Positions 31,970-42,780 of a stretch of 64,000 bases of DNA are shown here, piece after piece. How positions within the stretch are numbered: the stretch's first letter is position 1; every line of letters starts with the position of its first letter. Made by a program: the position numbers and the translations under genes. Origin of the DNA: Verticillium longisporum (Eukaryota; Ascomycota; Sordariomycetes; Glomerellales; Plectosphaerellaceae); the NCBI GenBank assembly GCA_019188255.1, contig JAETXT010000005.1, positions 1,178,001-1,242,000 of the forward strand, in the 5' to 3' direction. The notes beneath the pieces are model-generated. The model worked only from the letters and a program-made list of their open reading frames with translations, made no database searches and was not told where the DNA came from.

Positions 31970-33457
31970 GGATGGTTCGCACATTGGGGAGAAGCAGCAG
32001 GCTGGATCGAAAGCACCTACATATGTTCACAGAGGTTCAGCCATCAACTTTGCGATCGGCGATAAATATCGCATCAGGGAGCCCCGCGAAGGACCTCCCT
32101 TGTCAGCGGAGAACTGGGAGGACCACCCGAACGCCAGGCTCGAAGAGTTTGACGAGCTTCCTTACGAGCTCTTCGGCACCAATCAACACATTGAGTTCCA
32201 CGCCGAATTCAAAAGGAGCTCACTCGACTGCTCCGATCTTACCGTGCTCCCATCATGTATGCCTTCGCCTACGGGTCCGGAATCTTCCCGCAAGCCAAAC
32301 CGAACCGCCACGTTAGCGATGAGGAATATCGCAGCGTTCATCCCAAGCCGTCACAGGCATTGAAGGAGGTGCAAGCCTCTGGGCCCAAGTCCATTGATCT
32401 CATCTTTGGTGTGACCCACACGCAGCACTGGCACAGTCTCAACATGCGCCAGCATCCCGAGCACTATTCTTCGCTCGCCAAGTTTGGATCTGGTCTCGTG
32501 TCCACGACACAGGAGCGTTGGGGCGCTGGCGTCTACTTTAACCCGTACGTCATCCAGAACGGTGTGCAGATCAAATACGGCGTCACGTCGATTGACAATC
32601 TTTGCACTGATCTTTCTTCGTGGAATAATCTCTACCTAGCAGGCCGTCTCCAGAAGCCGGTTAAGATCCTGCGTGACCACCCTCGAGTCCGCCTTGCTAA
32701 CCAGGCGAACTTGATCTCGGCTGTCCGGACCGCACTACTGCTTCTTCCACCGCAGTTTACCGAGAATGAGCTCTACTCCACCATCGCTGGCCTTTCTTAC
32801 CTTGGCGACCCGCGTATGGCTCTCCCGACAGAATCTCCGAGCAAGGTCACCGACATTGTCACGCACAACATGACCTCGTTCCGGAAACTCTATGGTCCGC
32901 TATTGGCCACTCTGCCCAACGTCGACTTTACTGCGACAACACCCGACAATGCCGATCCCGACGCCAACGCAAAGTTGTCCCAGGACATGGACCCGACGAA
33001 GCGTGCCAACATGGTCCGGCGCCTGCCTTCCACCTTCCGCTCCCGCCTTTACTTCCAGTACCAGAAGAAGTTCATGATGCCTCGCGGGGAGTTCCGTGCC
33101 CTGATGGAGGCTTCCAAGGACGAGGGCGAGGAGTCGTTCAAGCGCCGCACGGGCGGCGGCTTTGAGCGCCGTATCGTCCAGGACGACCCGGCAGAGCTGC
33201 AAGAGATCATCCGCAAGGTCATCCGCCAGACGGTCAACTGGCCCGCCACGGCGCAGACCATCAAGGGCTTCTTCACAGCGGGCATCCGGCGATCCTTGCG
33301 GTACGTGTACGAGAAGTGGATCAAGTTCCGCGCGGGCAAGGCGAGAATGGCAGCAAAGAAGCAAGAAGAAGCGGCGCTGAAGCAGGAAGCTTCGAAGCAG
33401 GAGACCGCAAAGCAGGAAATCAAGGTGGAAGCGAAGGAGAAGACAAAACAAGAGTGA
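31797..33457 (+). CDS. tam41: phosphatidate cytidylyltransferase, mitochondrial (TAM41), gene with one-base frameshift
   Basis: The start GCGCCATGG at 31797 opens a presequence rich in Arg, Ser and Thr (LRRQCVSAFSYTRLYSEQ, residues 29-46), followed by the TAM41 core. The frame breaks in AAAA at 32211-32214: with one more A the protein reads EFHAEFK, then KELTRLLRSYRAPIMYAFAY and GSGIF without interruption. Downstream are SIDLIFGVTHTQHWHSLNM, GAGVYFNPYV and IKYGVTSIDNLCTDL. The YGSG...DLIFGV pattern is the nucleotidyltransferase active site. TAM41 makes CDP-diacylglycerol in the inner mitochondrial membrane for cardiolipin synthesis. The restored length is 553 residues, longer than yeast Tam41 mainly because of the N-terminus and a Lys/Glu/Gln-repeat tail (residues about 515-553). 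The single-base break suggests a sequencing error rather than loss of an essential gene. Confidence 0.87.
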
Positions 33458-33869
33458 AAAAGACGCCTGGCATTTGAGTGTGTATCATATCTATCTTGGT
33501 CAGGGCGTTGGCTGTGCATAGTCCGACGGCATAGCGTTGGTTCGTGGGGATAGATCTGGGGCTCCCCCATGTGAGAGCGGGCGGATTTGTGGTTTGCGAT
33601 CCGGGCGTTCGGGCGGCATGTACAAGATGGTTTGGGTAAATTCGCGTGTGTACTTCAACAACGATTCGACGGATTCCGGCCGATGAGGTGCTGCACATCA
33701 GTTGTTTTCGTATGTAAATGATATTTCGACAAGGGAGGCCCAAAATAACCAAAGACTCTGTCGGGCTTTTCACTTGAATCCTTCACAAATTTCAGAAGTT
33801 TGGCATCTGGATCTATTCTTATCAGACATGCTTGTCTTCTTTGGACAGCATCCTGACATTCTAGCCTAT
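33458..33869. other. convergent 3' intergenic region
   Basis: A 412-bp spacer between convergent TAM41 and the ARC1-like gene, with no coding signal seen; presumably both 3' UTRs. Confidence 0.6.
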
Positions 33870-35137
33870 TTACCGCACAGTGGCTCCAGTCAGGGTCTGG
33901 ACCGTGCAGACACCGCCGGCCTCGGTGACGAGCTTGCCGGTTCCCTCTTTGCCGAGCTCCTTGACGGCGGCGGCGTCAAAGGCGACCTCGAGGCCGGCCG
34001 TTGTCGTGAAGCCGGGCTGGATGGTCTCCCAGACCTTCTTCTTGGGGTTCAGCACGCCCTCGGGCTCGCCCTTCCAGCCCTCGAAGAAGACGCGGTCGCC
34101 GGCCTTGGCGTCGGCGGGCGGGGCGACGAGCTCGACCGGGCCCTTGTGATCGTCAACCTCGCCCTCCTTGAGGCGGGGCGAGGCGGCGAGGACCATGGCC
34201 GAGGACTTGATGCCGCGCATCTTGACGGGCTTGAGGTTGCAGACGACGACGACCTTGCGGCCCTGCATCTCCTTGAGGGGGATGAGGCCGTTGAGGCCCG
34301 AGCAGACGGTGCGGCAGATCTGGCCCTCGAATTCGGTCGTGTCCTCGCCGGCAGGGTCGCCCATGGCAATGGTCGAGACGAAGAGCGAGTCGGCCTCGGG
34401 GTGCTTGATGGCCTTGAGAATGTGGCCGACGCGAAGGTCGATGAGCGAGGGCGACAGGGGCGCCGCGGCGGCGGGCGCCTTGGGCGCCTTGGGGGCCTTT
34501 TCCTTCTTCTCCTTCTTGGGCTTGGCGTCACCGGCGCCGACGGCCGCCTTGACCTTGTCCTTGACCCCGGCGGCCTTCTCCTTGGTGCGGTCGACGAGAG
34601 TGGCGTCCTTCTTGGCGTCGCCGGCGGGCGCAGCAGCAGGAGCGGTCCCGGCGGCGGCACCGGCACCGGCACCACCAGCGGCAGCAGCGGCGGCGGCGGC
34701 AGCCTTCTCCTTTTTGATGCGCTCCTTCTCGGCCTTGGCGTCGACGGGGGGCTTGACGTAGCAGACGTCGTCGAGGTCGACGGCGACCTTGTCGGTGTCG
34801 GTGACAGAGAGCTCAAAGGCGCCCGAGTTCTGCACAAAGTCGAGGTGGCGGACGATGTGGGGTAGCCCTTCTCGCCGGTGCGCTCGTCGGCGGACCAGGC
34901 GGCGACGAGAGGCCGCACGGCGGTGTAGAGGGCCGTGTCGGCGCGGCTGGGCTTGCTGCCAAGGAGGGTGGTGCGAGTGCTGAGGTGCGTGTTGAGGGTC
35001 TCGAGGATGGGGCTCAGCTGAGCGGAATCAGGAGCGGGCGTCTTGGACTGCTCCTCGACGCGAGTGGCGGTGGTGAGCCATTGCTGGATCTCGGCCTCCT
35101 CGGTGGGAGTGTAGGTGTTGGCGGAGATGGGGTTCAT
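33870..35137 (-). CDS. arc1: ARC1/AIMP1-like tRNA-binding cofactor of aminoacyl-tRNA synthetases, gene with one-base frameshift
   Basis: From ATG 35137 the N-terminal part is a GST-C-like domain (MNPISANTYTPTEEAEIQQW, then LLGSKPSRADTALYTAVRPL). The frame breaks in the four-base run at 34859-34862; one extra base gives EKGYPHIVRHLDF and continues into QNSGAFELSVTDTDKVAVDL. A Lys/Ala/Gly-rich low-complexity hinge (about residues 135-245) follows, then an EMAPII-type OB-fold tRNA-binding domain (SLIDLRVGHILKAIKHPEAD, EFEGQICRTVCSGLNGLIPL, VCNLKPVKMRGIKSSAMVL). The restored length is 422 residues. Yeast Arc1 binds MetRS and GluRS through its N-terminal domain, increases tRNA delivery and helps partition GluRS between cytosol and mitochondria. 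The gene is divergent from the SNF2 gene. The hinge is unusually Ala-rich. Confidence 0.88.
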
Positions 35138-35870
35138 TTTGGTAGTGATGCTCCGAAGGAGGCTTGGGCGGAGGGCTCGTAGGGGCAACAGCGTGGCGGT
35201 GGACAGGATGAAGATGTGGGAGTGAGGATGGTGTTGAGATGGCGGTTGGCAGGTCAAAAATTCAGTCTGCGGCGGGGTACATGTAGGTAGTCACTGCCAT
35301 GGGTTGAGCTTCACAGCAGAGGCAATACCCCGCCAAACTTGTGGGTGGGACCGAGACCAGCATGAACTGATGGTGCCAGCTGGCATAGACTGCCACCTTG
35401 CTTGATGGTCACCTGGGCATGGTTACTTTTATCTACAAGTGACTTACAGGGGACTTAATGGGCAAGACGCGCGCCCCCACAGCTGGTCCAGTGACACCGC
35501 GCGCCCTTTGCGCGTCGCCCTTCAGCTCTTGCACGTCATTGACTCAATTAGTCGCGGGATTGGCCCTTGTTCATCTTTGAGTCGCGTTGGAGGGGGAGCA
35601 ATCGCACCTTCCATTCCCTAGGTAGGTAGGTACCTTAGGGACCTAGGCATCTGCCACCACCCAGTCACTCCTCAGTATTGCCTCTTCTCCTCATCTTCTC
35701 TCTGCATCGCTCCCTCTAGATCTCTTTTGGTCGCCACCACTCCTCCCATCTCGTGCCGTCACCACTGTCCTCGCTTTCCCTCACGCGCTCAATCCCGATT
35801 GTCACCCGACTCGCCCCGACGCTGACCTTCAATACCAGCTCTCAAAATCAGCCGCCCTGAGAGACGTCGC
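35138..35870. promoter_or_regulatory. divergent promoter region of ARC1-like and HELLS-like genes
   Basis: A 733-bp region between divergent start codons. It has the run CCTAGGTAGGTAGGTACCTTAGGG at 35617-35640 and long CT-rich tracts at 35680-35800, typical of fungal transcription start regions upstream of the SNF2 gene. On the ARC1 side the frame stays open without ATG to 35257. Confidence 0.45.
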
Positions 35871-38665
35871 ATGATGGCTTCACCCTCTCCTTCCGACGAG
35901 GACTCGGTCCTCTCTCAGGGGCAAGAGCCCCCAACAGCCGAATCCTCACCACCTCCCGAAGATTCTTTCGAGGACCTCTCACCAGAGGCCCAAAAATGGC
36001 AACAAGACGAGGAGAAGGCGCGCACCGCGAACGAGCAAGCGGAGAAGAAGAGAAGGGATGCTATTCAGAAGCGGAAGGATAACAAGAAGCCTGAAACAAA
36101 AGCCGAGCGCGAACAGAAGGCGCGCCAGCTCGATGACCTGTTGCTGAAGAGTGCTGCTTTCAGTGACATCCTGACCAAGAAGACGCAGGTCTTGGGTAAG
36201 GTTGGAAGCGGTCTCGATGGAAAAATTTTGGGAGAGCACGATTTGCACATGGCGAAACAGCCCAAGTCTCTCATCAACGGTACGTTGAGAGACTACCAAC
36301 TGGAAGGTCTGACCTGGATGTACGAGATTTGCCAGCAGGGCATGTCGGGAATCCTAGCAGATGAGATGGGCCTAGGTAAGCTTCAAGCCTCACGATGGCA
36401 TTTCTGGCACTGACCATAGGACAGGCAAGACGGTGCAGGTGATCTCACTCATCGCCCTCCTTCGCGAAGAAGAATTCCTCGGCCCTCATCTGGTGATTGC
36501 TCCACTCAGCACATTAAGCAACTGGATCAACGAGTTTAAGAGATGGTGCCCCTCAATCCCAGTTGTCCTCTATCACGGTACTCCCAAGGCGAGACAGGAC
36601 ATCTGGGCCAAGAGCGTGAAGAAGCACCTCAAGGGTGGACGCCCAACGGAATCATTCCCGGTTGTGTGCACCTCATATGAAATGGTCTTGGCGGACAAGG
36701 CTGCCCTTTCCAAAGTCAACTGGGGCTTCATCATCATTGACGAGGGTCACCGCATGAAGAATTTCGATTCCATGCTTTCTCGGGAGCTTCGTACCTTCAC
36801 TTCAGCGACGAGATTGCTCATTACCGGCACACCCCTGCAGAACAACCTGCGAGAACTTTGGTCGTTGCTTCATTTCCTGTTGCCAACCATTTTCAGTAAC
36901 TGGGACGCCTTTGAGTCGTGGTTCGATTTTAGCGACCTCCAGGACGTGAAAGGGACATCCGAATTCATTGCTGATCGCGAGAACCAAGATTTGATCAAGA
37001 AGATCCATTTGATATTACAACCATTGCTTTTGCGCCGCGTCAAGGCCGACGTGGCTAAACACCTACCGAAGAAGCGAGAGTACATTCTGTACGCCCCAAT
37101 GACCAAGGAGCAGACCGACCTGTACAATGCGATTAGCGACAAGAACATTGATTCGCGGACTTTCCTCGAGAACAAGGTCCTCGAGACGCTCGAAGCGTCG
37201 AGATACGGTCCAGCTCCTGCCATTATAAGCAGCCATCGAACCTCAAAAGCAGGAAGCAAAACGAAAAAGGTGGTGCCAAAAAAGGAGGACGAAAGCCTCA
37301 AGGTCTCTCTGCCATTGAGAACGACCCCTCGCAAGGGCAAATCAACAACTTCGGACGCAAGCCCGGCACCGAACGCGTTTACCATGCTCATGAGTAAGAA
37401 GATTGCCGATGTTCCTGCCAAGCAGACTAGAGGTCGCTCCACCAAATCGAAGGCATCCACAAAGCCACTAACTCGCGACGGCTCAACCGCATCGTCGAAG
37501 AGGAAAACGCCCCCCACAGCTGAGGTGTCGGTGTCAAAGAGTGCAAAATCAAGTCGAGCTTCCACCCCCGCAGTCGCATCTAAGAGTCTAACCCGCCAGG
37601 GCCGCTCGTTGCGACGCACCAGGTACACTGAAGCTGACTCCGATGAAGATAAACTTTCGGACGATGAGTTTGAGGCTAAGCTAGCCGACGAGATAGCCGA
37701 CGATCATGTCAAGGAATCTTCACCTGAGTTGACGCCCGAAGAGGCAGATTTCAAAAGAATAGTTGACGCCGCAAAGCTGGAAATTTCCAGGAAGAAGCTT
37801 GGTAATCCGCTCATGCAACTGCGTCTTGTTGCCAATAGTCCGCATAACTTCTTCAACCCCTGGGGCCTCGAGAATGGGCCGGAAATCGATGAAAGAATCG
37901 TCACTGCCTCGGGAAAGATGCTGCTTCTCGACCGCCTTCTGCCCGCTTTGTTGAAACGTGGCCACAAGGTGCTCATCTTCTCTCAATTCAAAACGCAGCT
38001 CGATATTCTTCACGATTATTGTACATTCAGGAAGCTCAAGGTCTGCCGCATCGATGGAAGTGTATCCCAAGCAGAACGTCAGGAACACATTGATGCCTTC
38101 AATAGCGACCCAGACTTCAAGGTGTTCCTGCTTTCAACACGAGCTGGTGGCCAAGGAATCAATCTCACTGCGGCCGACACCGTCATCTTGTTTGATTCCG
38201 ACTGGAACCCTCAGCAAGATCTCCAAGCCCAAGACAGAGTCCACAGGCTGGGGCAAACGAAGCCGGTAGTGATCTTTCGGTTGGCAACTAAAGGCACCGT
38301 CGAAGACAGTCTCCTGCTCAGCGTTGAGGCAAAGCGTCGCCTCGAGAAGCTGGTCATCAAAGGTGGCCAGTTCAGAACGATGGGTCAAAAATCAACAAGG
38401 ATGAAGACTTGGACGAAGAGAAGCTCAAGGCGCTTTTGCTCAAGGACGGTCATGTGTACGAACAATCTGGCAGTCCTGAGATTCTGAGCGACAAAGACGT
38501 TGAGATTCTGTGTGATAGGTATGTTGCCAGGTGACACTTCAGCTATTTACTTGCTGACAATTCTCCAGGAGCGACTTGGCATATGAACGTGCTGCCATCG
38601 GCGATGGAAACGCAGAATCATTCAAGGTTGTTGAAACAGCAGCCACTGGAATTCTTGCGACCTAA
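35871..38665 (+). CDS. SNF2-family chromatin remodelling ATPase (HELLS/LSH, Irc5, MUS-30 type), gene with one-base frameshift
   Basis: Three exons, 35871-36375, 36425-38518 and 38569-38665, with introns GTAAGC...CAG and GTATGT...CAG. The first intron splits the Walker A box (DEMGLG/KTVQ, about residues 163-173). DEGH is at about 274-277, followed by [15 protein letters not shown]; helicase lobe 2 has [34 protein letters not shown] and [12 protein letters not shown]. Near the end the frame is lost in AAAAA at 38387-38391. One added A restores [20 protein letters not shown] and leads to the last exon, which ends [12 protein letters not shown]...TGILAT. An unusually long Lys/Ser-rich insert (about 430-600) separates the lobes, as in HELLS/Irc5 relatives. 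The family remodels nucleosomes; LSH is linked to DNA methylation, MUS-30 to DNA-damage tolerance. The restored length is about 898 residues. Confidence 0.92.
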
Positions 38666-39176
38666 GAGTCTTCACTACCTGTCCTTACTGCCTCCCCGAT
38701 GACGGACGTCTTGGTTTGAGAGCATACCTGTATGATGGATTAATCATTGTCTGGTTACTCCGCTGGTTGGTTAGCAATACGCAGCGCTACTATGCCGCTT
38801 ACGAATGATGTCTCAATCTTTTATGATCACACATGGAGTTAGCTACCGAGAACATCGCTCAAGCACCTAGTAAAAGCAAAATCTGGCACATTGCTGTGAT
38901 ACACGACGTTGATCGATGTCGTCTCAGCTCGCTCATACGCATGGCGTGCAAGCCTTCTAATGGCGCTGTTTATCTGACCTGATCACCATGTCTGCACACA
39001 GGAACTAGTAAGATGACCAAGGGCAGCCCCCAGGCATGCTCTGTGTGATGCATTTAGAATTCGACACGTTCCATCAACATGCTTCTATACGATGTCTAGA
39101 CATACAAGCCATCCATACAAAATCAGCCCCTCAAGAACGGTAAATTGTCAAGTCTGCTGCTCTCCGTCCTTCGGCT
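38666..39176. other. convergent 3' intergenic region
   Basis: A 511-bp AT-richer spacer between the convergent SNF2 and GH16 genes. No coding signal or repeat recognised. Confidence 0.6.
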
Positions 39177-40248
39177 TTAAAGGGAGAGATCGAGATCAGC
39201 AGAGCCACTGGCACTGGGGTCGACATCAAGACTGGTAGCGGGGTCGGCGGTCTCTGAGTCAAGGTCGGTTTGAGGGTTCAAGGTGATCTTATCATGCGAA
39301 GCGCGCGAGTTGTAGACAGCGACGTATCGGACCTCGAGCTGCCCTCCCGACTGGGTGGTGTTGAACGGTGTGTCACCACCCGCCAGAGCATTTGGGAAAC
39401 CGCCTCCCAACGCCATGTTGAGAAGGATGAAGTGAGGACGGTGGACCGTCTTCTCCCAAACGTCAGGCGGCAGCACCGTCTCGTTGATTTCGTGGTACTT
39501 CTGCCCATCGATGTACCAGCGCAGGAACTCGGGAGAAGACGTCCTGTCAACCTCGATGGAGTACGTGTGGAAGTTACCAGCACAGGGGGCGTTGGGGCAG
39601 ACTAGACTGTTACCCAGGCCGCTGGGTTCGTTACACACGCCGCCAGGGTTGGTGCCGCAATGAAGCGTGCCCCAGCCACGGTTGAGGTTGTTAACGTTCT
39701 CCATGATATCGAACTCGCCGATAGCAGGCCAGTTCCTACACGCTCATGCGTCAGAAACCAATGTCAGCCACACAAAATCTGGTGACCACCTACCAGTAGT
39801 TGCCACGATATTCGGCGCCCAGAGTCCAGAAGGCAGGCCAGTAGCCGACACCACCGTCGCCGAGGGCTGGGAACTTCAGGCTGGCTTGAATGATCATCGA
39901 CCTGTCCTTCTTGGCCATGAAGTCGGCTCGCTGAGTTTCGATGCGAGAAGAGGTCCAGGTTCCATCCTTTTGACGGATGGCGGTGATCTGGAGATTACCC
40001 TTGCCGTTGAGGTGGACGTTCTCGGGATTCTTGGTGTAGGTCTGAATCTCGCCCGTACCCCAGTTGGGAGGACCACCTGGGTAGCTGGAACCGGTGTCAA
40101 AGATCCAGTTCTTTTCTTTGGGAAGATTGCCACGTCGACCGTTGAAGTCATCGGCCCAGGTCAGCCAGTACCCCGGAATCTTGGGGACAGCTGCCTCTAC
40201 CCCAGCCAAGAGGCAGAGGGCACCAACAACGACTTGAGTAGCGACCAT
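39177..40248 (-). CDS. secreted GH16 endo-beta-1,3(4)-glucanase-like protein
   Basis: Two exons (40248-39794 and 39735-39177; intron 39793-39736, GTAGGT...TAG) give 337 residues. The start MVATQVVVGALCLLAGVEAA is a signal peptide. The GH16 jelly roll carries the catalytic motif IGEFDIMENVNN, with nucleophile Glu-159, Asp-161 and acid/base Glu-164, preceded by GYWPAFWTLG (about 136-145) and followed by FHTYSIEVDR and HFILLNMALGGGFPNA. The family cleaves beta-1,3 or beta-1,3/1,4 glucans of plant or fungal walls. The C-terminus is a short acidic Asp/Ser tail without a GPI-type hydrophobic end, so a free secreted enzyme is expected. The intron ends just before the active site. All catalytic residues are intact. 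Confidence 0.93.
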
Positions 40249-42780
40249 CTTGCTGCGGTCACCGGCATGTCAGAGACCATGATGCGAAGCAATCTTTAAG
40301 TTCTTGAGAATTGACTTACATTAAGTCACAGTGAAAGACAGCAAAACACGTGCTGAGAGAGATGGTGTAGCTCAGGGAGTGAGAACAACGAGTGACAATT
40401 CGATTGAACGAAAGCCGGATTGACTGTAACAAGCCAACAGAGAGTAAAGAGTGGATGGCGAGTGGTTCACTGTGATGATCTCAAAGCAACGCCAAGAGAA
40501 GAACAATGACATCTTATGAAGAAAGAACGCTTCGTGTTTCCGGCATCGGACACGTGAAGGTTTGCTTTCGACCGTGGCATGATTTGTCACTGAAAGGGGT
40601 GCCAACGCAGCGGAAGTTTGTTAGCTGTGATGAGAGAACCCAAAAATGCACCCTGAACATGCCGAACACACCGTTGTCTCTTAGAGCAGAACAAATGGTG
40701 AACTCAAAGTGATTCAAAGTGAAATTAGATGTTACGATCATAGTTCGATGGACCATGCAGAGCTGTGTTCCTACAACTCTTCCTGATGGAAACTTAAGCA
40801 GCCCCTTTTGCCAACTACCGGGGCTGCCGACAGCGGACCCACTTTGCATGGTGTGGAATAAAATATTATGGCTACCTTACCTTAGCGTACAGTTGTCGAT
40901 TAAGGAGTGAAAGTAATGGAGTTTATCCGCAGTCCGTGTCGGCACCCATATTAACCAAAAGAGAAGACAATGTCATCCAGAAAGTTTCCAAAGCCTCCGG
41001 TGCCCCTTGATTCCATTAGTGTCGTAACCCCCGGATCCTAGAAGAGGTGGTATCGGCGGCCACGGGAAATGAGCTCGTCTGCGGGAAATTGTGTACAGCC
41101 TATCTTATTGGACGGTCGTCTCCTGTCACAATGTTTGTAAGTGCTTTGCTGTCGCATCACATAGTGCTCAGGCCACTGACTTAAGGTCGGGAGAAAAAAA
41201 AAATGAATGTCGAGCATGAAGTTACTGAGCCAGAAATAGGATATTTTGGTGCCAGGAGCACGTATCGCCCATTCAAGCTCATGCACAAAGTCGTGGGACG
41301 TACAATTACGGTTCAGGGACACAGATGCAGCCTGGAACTCATTATCTCATTTTGGTACCTTATTGTCGAAACTTTAAGTTAATCCTGATAAGATGCCGAG
41401 TGCCTGTGAATTCTCCAACCGTGCGGGAGAACGACATTGTCTCTTGCGAAGCCATTAATTAGTCAGCTGCGTAGCTCTGCGTAGGATCCATTGCCCATAT
41501 CGCCGCGCAACTGTGCAGAAGAAGGGCTTCCTCGTCAGATAGGCATGGAAAATTTGGAAAGTTGAGGAATTCCGAGACACAGCTTTCTCAAGTATGCACT
41601 GATGCCCACGTGCGGGTATGGGTATGTCTTCAACTGATCTTATGGTGGTTAAAGCTCGTAAACTTTACTCAAGGCCGTTGAGCGTGCCAGACCTGAGGTG
41701 TTAGACATAGGCGCGATGCGATGTCAGAGGCGCTCTTTAGCAAGGTGAAGTCCTACTGTGGTGCCTGAGCCGGTCGATGCTCCTGCCATGCCGAGTTGCT
41801 CAATGCCGAGAAAAACAGGCGACGGATGCTGATCACTCCATACCATCAATGGAGCCATCCTGTCTCGGTGCGAAACCACTCTGCAACCACTCTCCCACCC
41901 TCGAGATTGTGCATTCACTAGCGGCTACAGATGCTGCGAATAACGAGCCTCTGGTGGGCGCGCCCAAAGAGAATTGCAAAAGGAGCAGTGCAAGATGTAG
42001 CAGTCTGTTGTGTGAAGTAGGCTTTGGTGTTCAGGGTATCGAGTTCAAAAGATAGATCCTGCACTGCAAGTCCGACCGCAGGATACCTGTGTAGGTAGGT
42101 TCACAGGCCCGGCCCTTCGTCAGATCGCCTTGATAACCTGACGGGCCGTATCTTAACCCAAGGCATTGAGATAGGGCGCAATGATGTGCCTGGGACCGTC
42201 TAAACACCAGAACTCCCGCCGATTCTACGACCATACGACCAGAAAATGTATTTCGATCTCATAAGGCGCTGTTAGTCTTCCAGACGACAAGACACAATTA
42301 TGGCCACGTGAAGACATGTGGGTTTGCGGCACAGCAGACACACCTGCGGGAGGGTGGCAGTGCCAATCAGCCACGATGAACCCCGCATTCGCGAAGCTCC
42401 CAGCCCATGAACATGAACACGAATGTTCCCCCACAAGCCCATGTTGGTCTCTCAATCCAAGGCGGCCGTATGATGATCACTGCGTGTCCGATCATTCAAA
42501 TTTGTTAAAGTGAAGAGTTTTACGATCCTTCCCGCTCTCATATTTCGCCAACACGGTTTCGCTACCTACCTCCCTTTGGCGAGGAAGCATGCTCTTAGCC
42601 CGGCGCGGCTCGATACATCGCACAAAATTCCATCCAGCATCAGGTGGCAAGAAAAGTAAATCCAAACAGACTTAGGTACATGAAGATATATGCTTCTCAA
42701 GCGAGTCATTCACCGATACTTTCCCTATACAATCGATTTCGAGCCAGTTACCTGGTTGGTACTTGTAAGGGAAATCTGAT
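40249..42780. other. 2.5-kb intergenic region
   Basis: The spacer separates divergent GH16 and arrestin-like genes. Open frames are short, with no recognised motif. It is AT-richer than the genes, has CACGTG near 40348 and 40549 on the GH16 side, and GTAGGTAGG/TACCTACC motifs near 42091 and 42563. No repeat family or RNA gene was found. Confidence 0.45.

Noticed and set aside
33702..34865. A 387-codon plus-strand frame, Gly/Leu/Asp-rich
   Set aside because: Antisense shadow of the ARC1-like gene; composition reflects the Ala/Lys-rich hinge read backwards.
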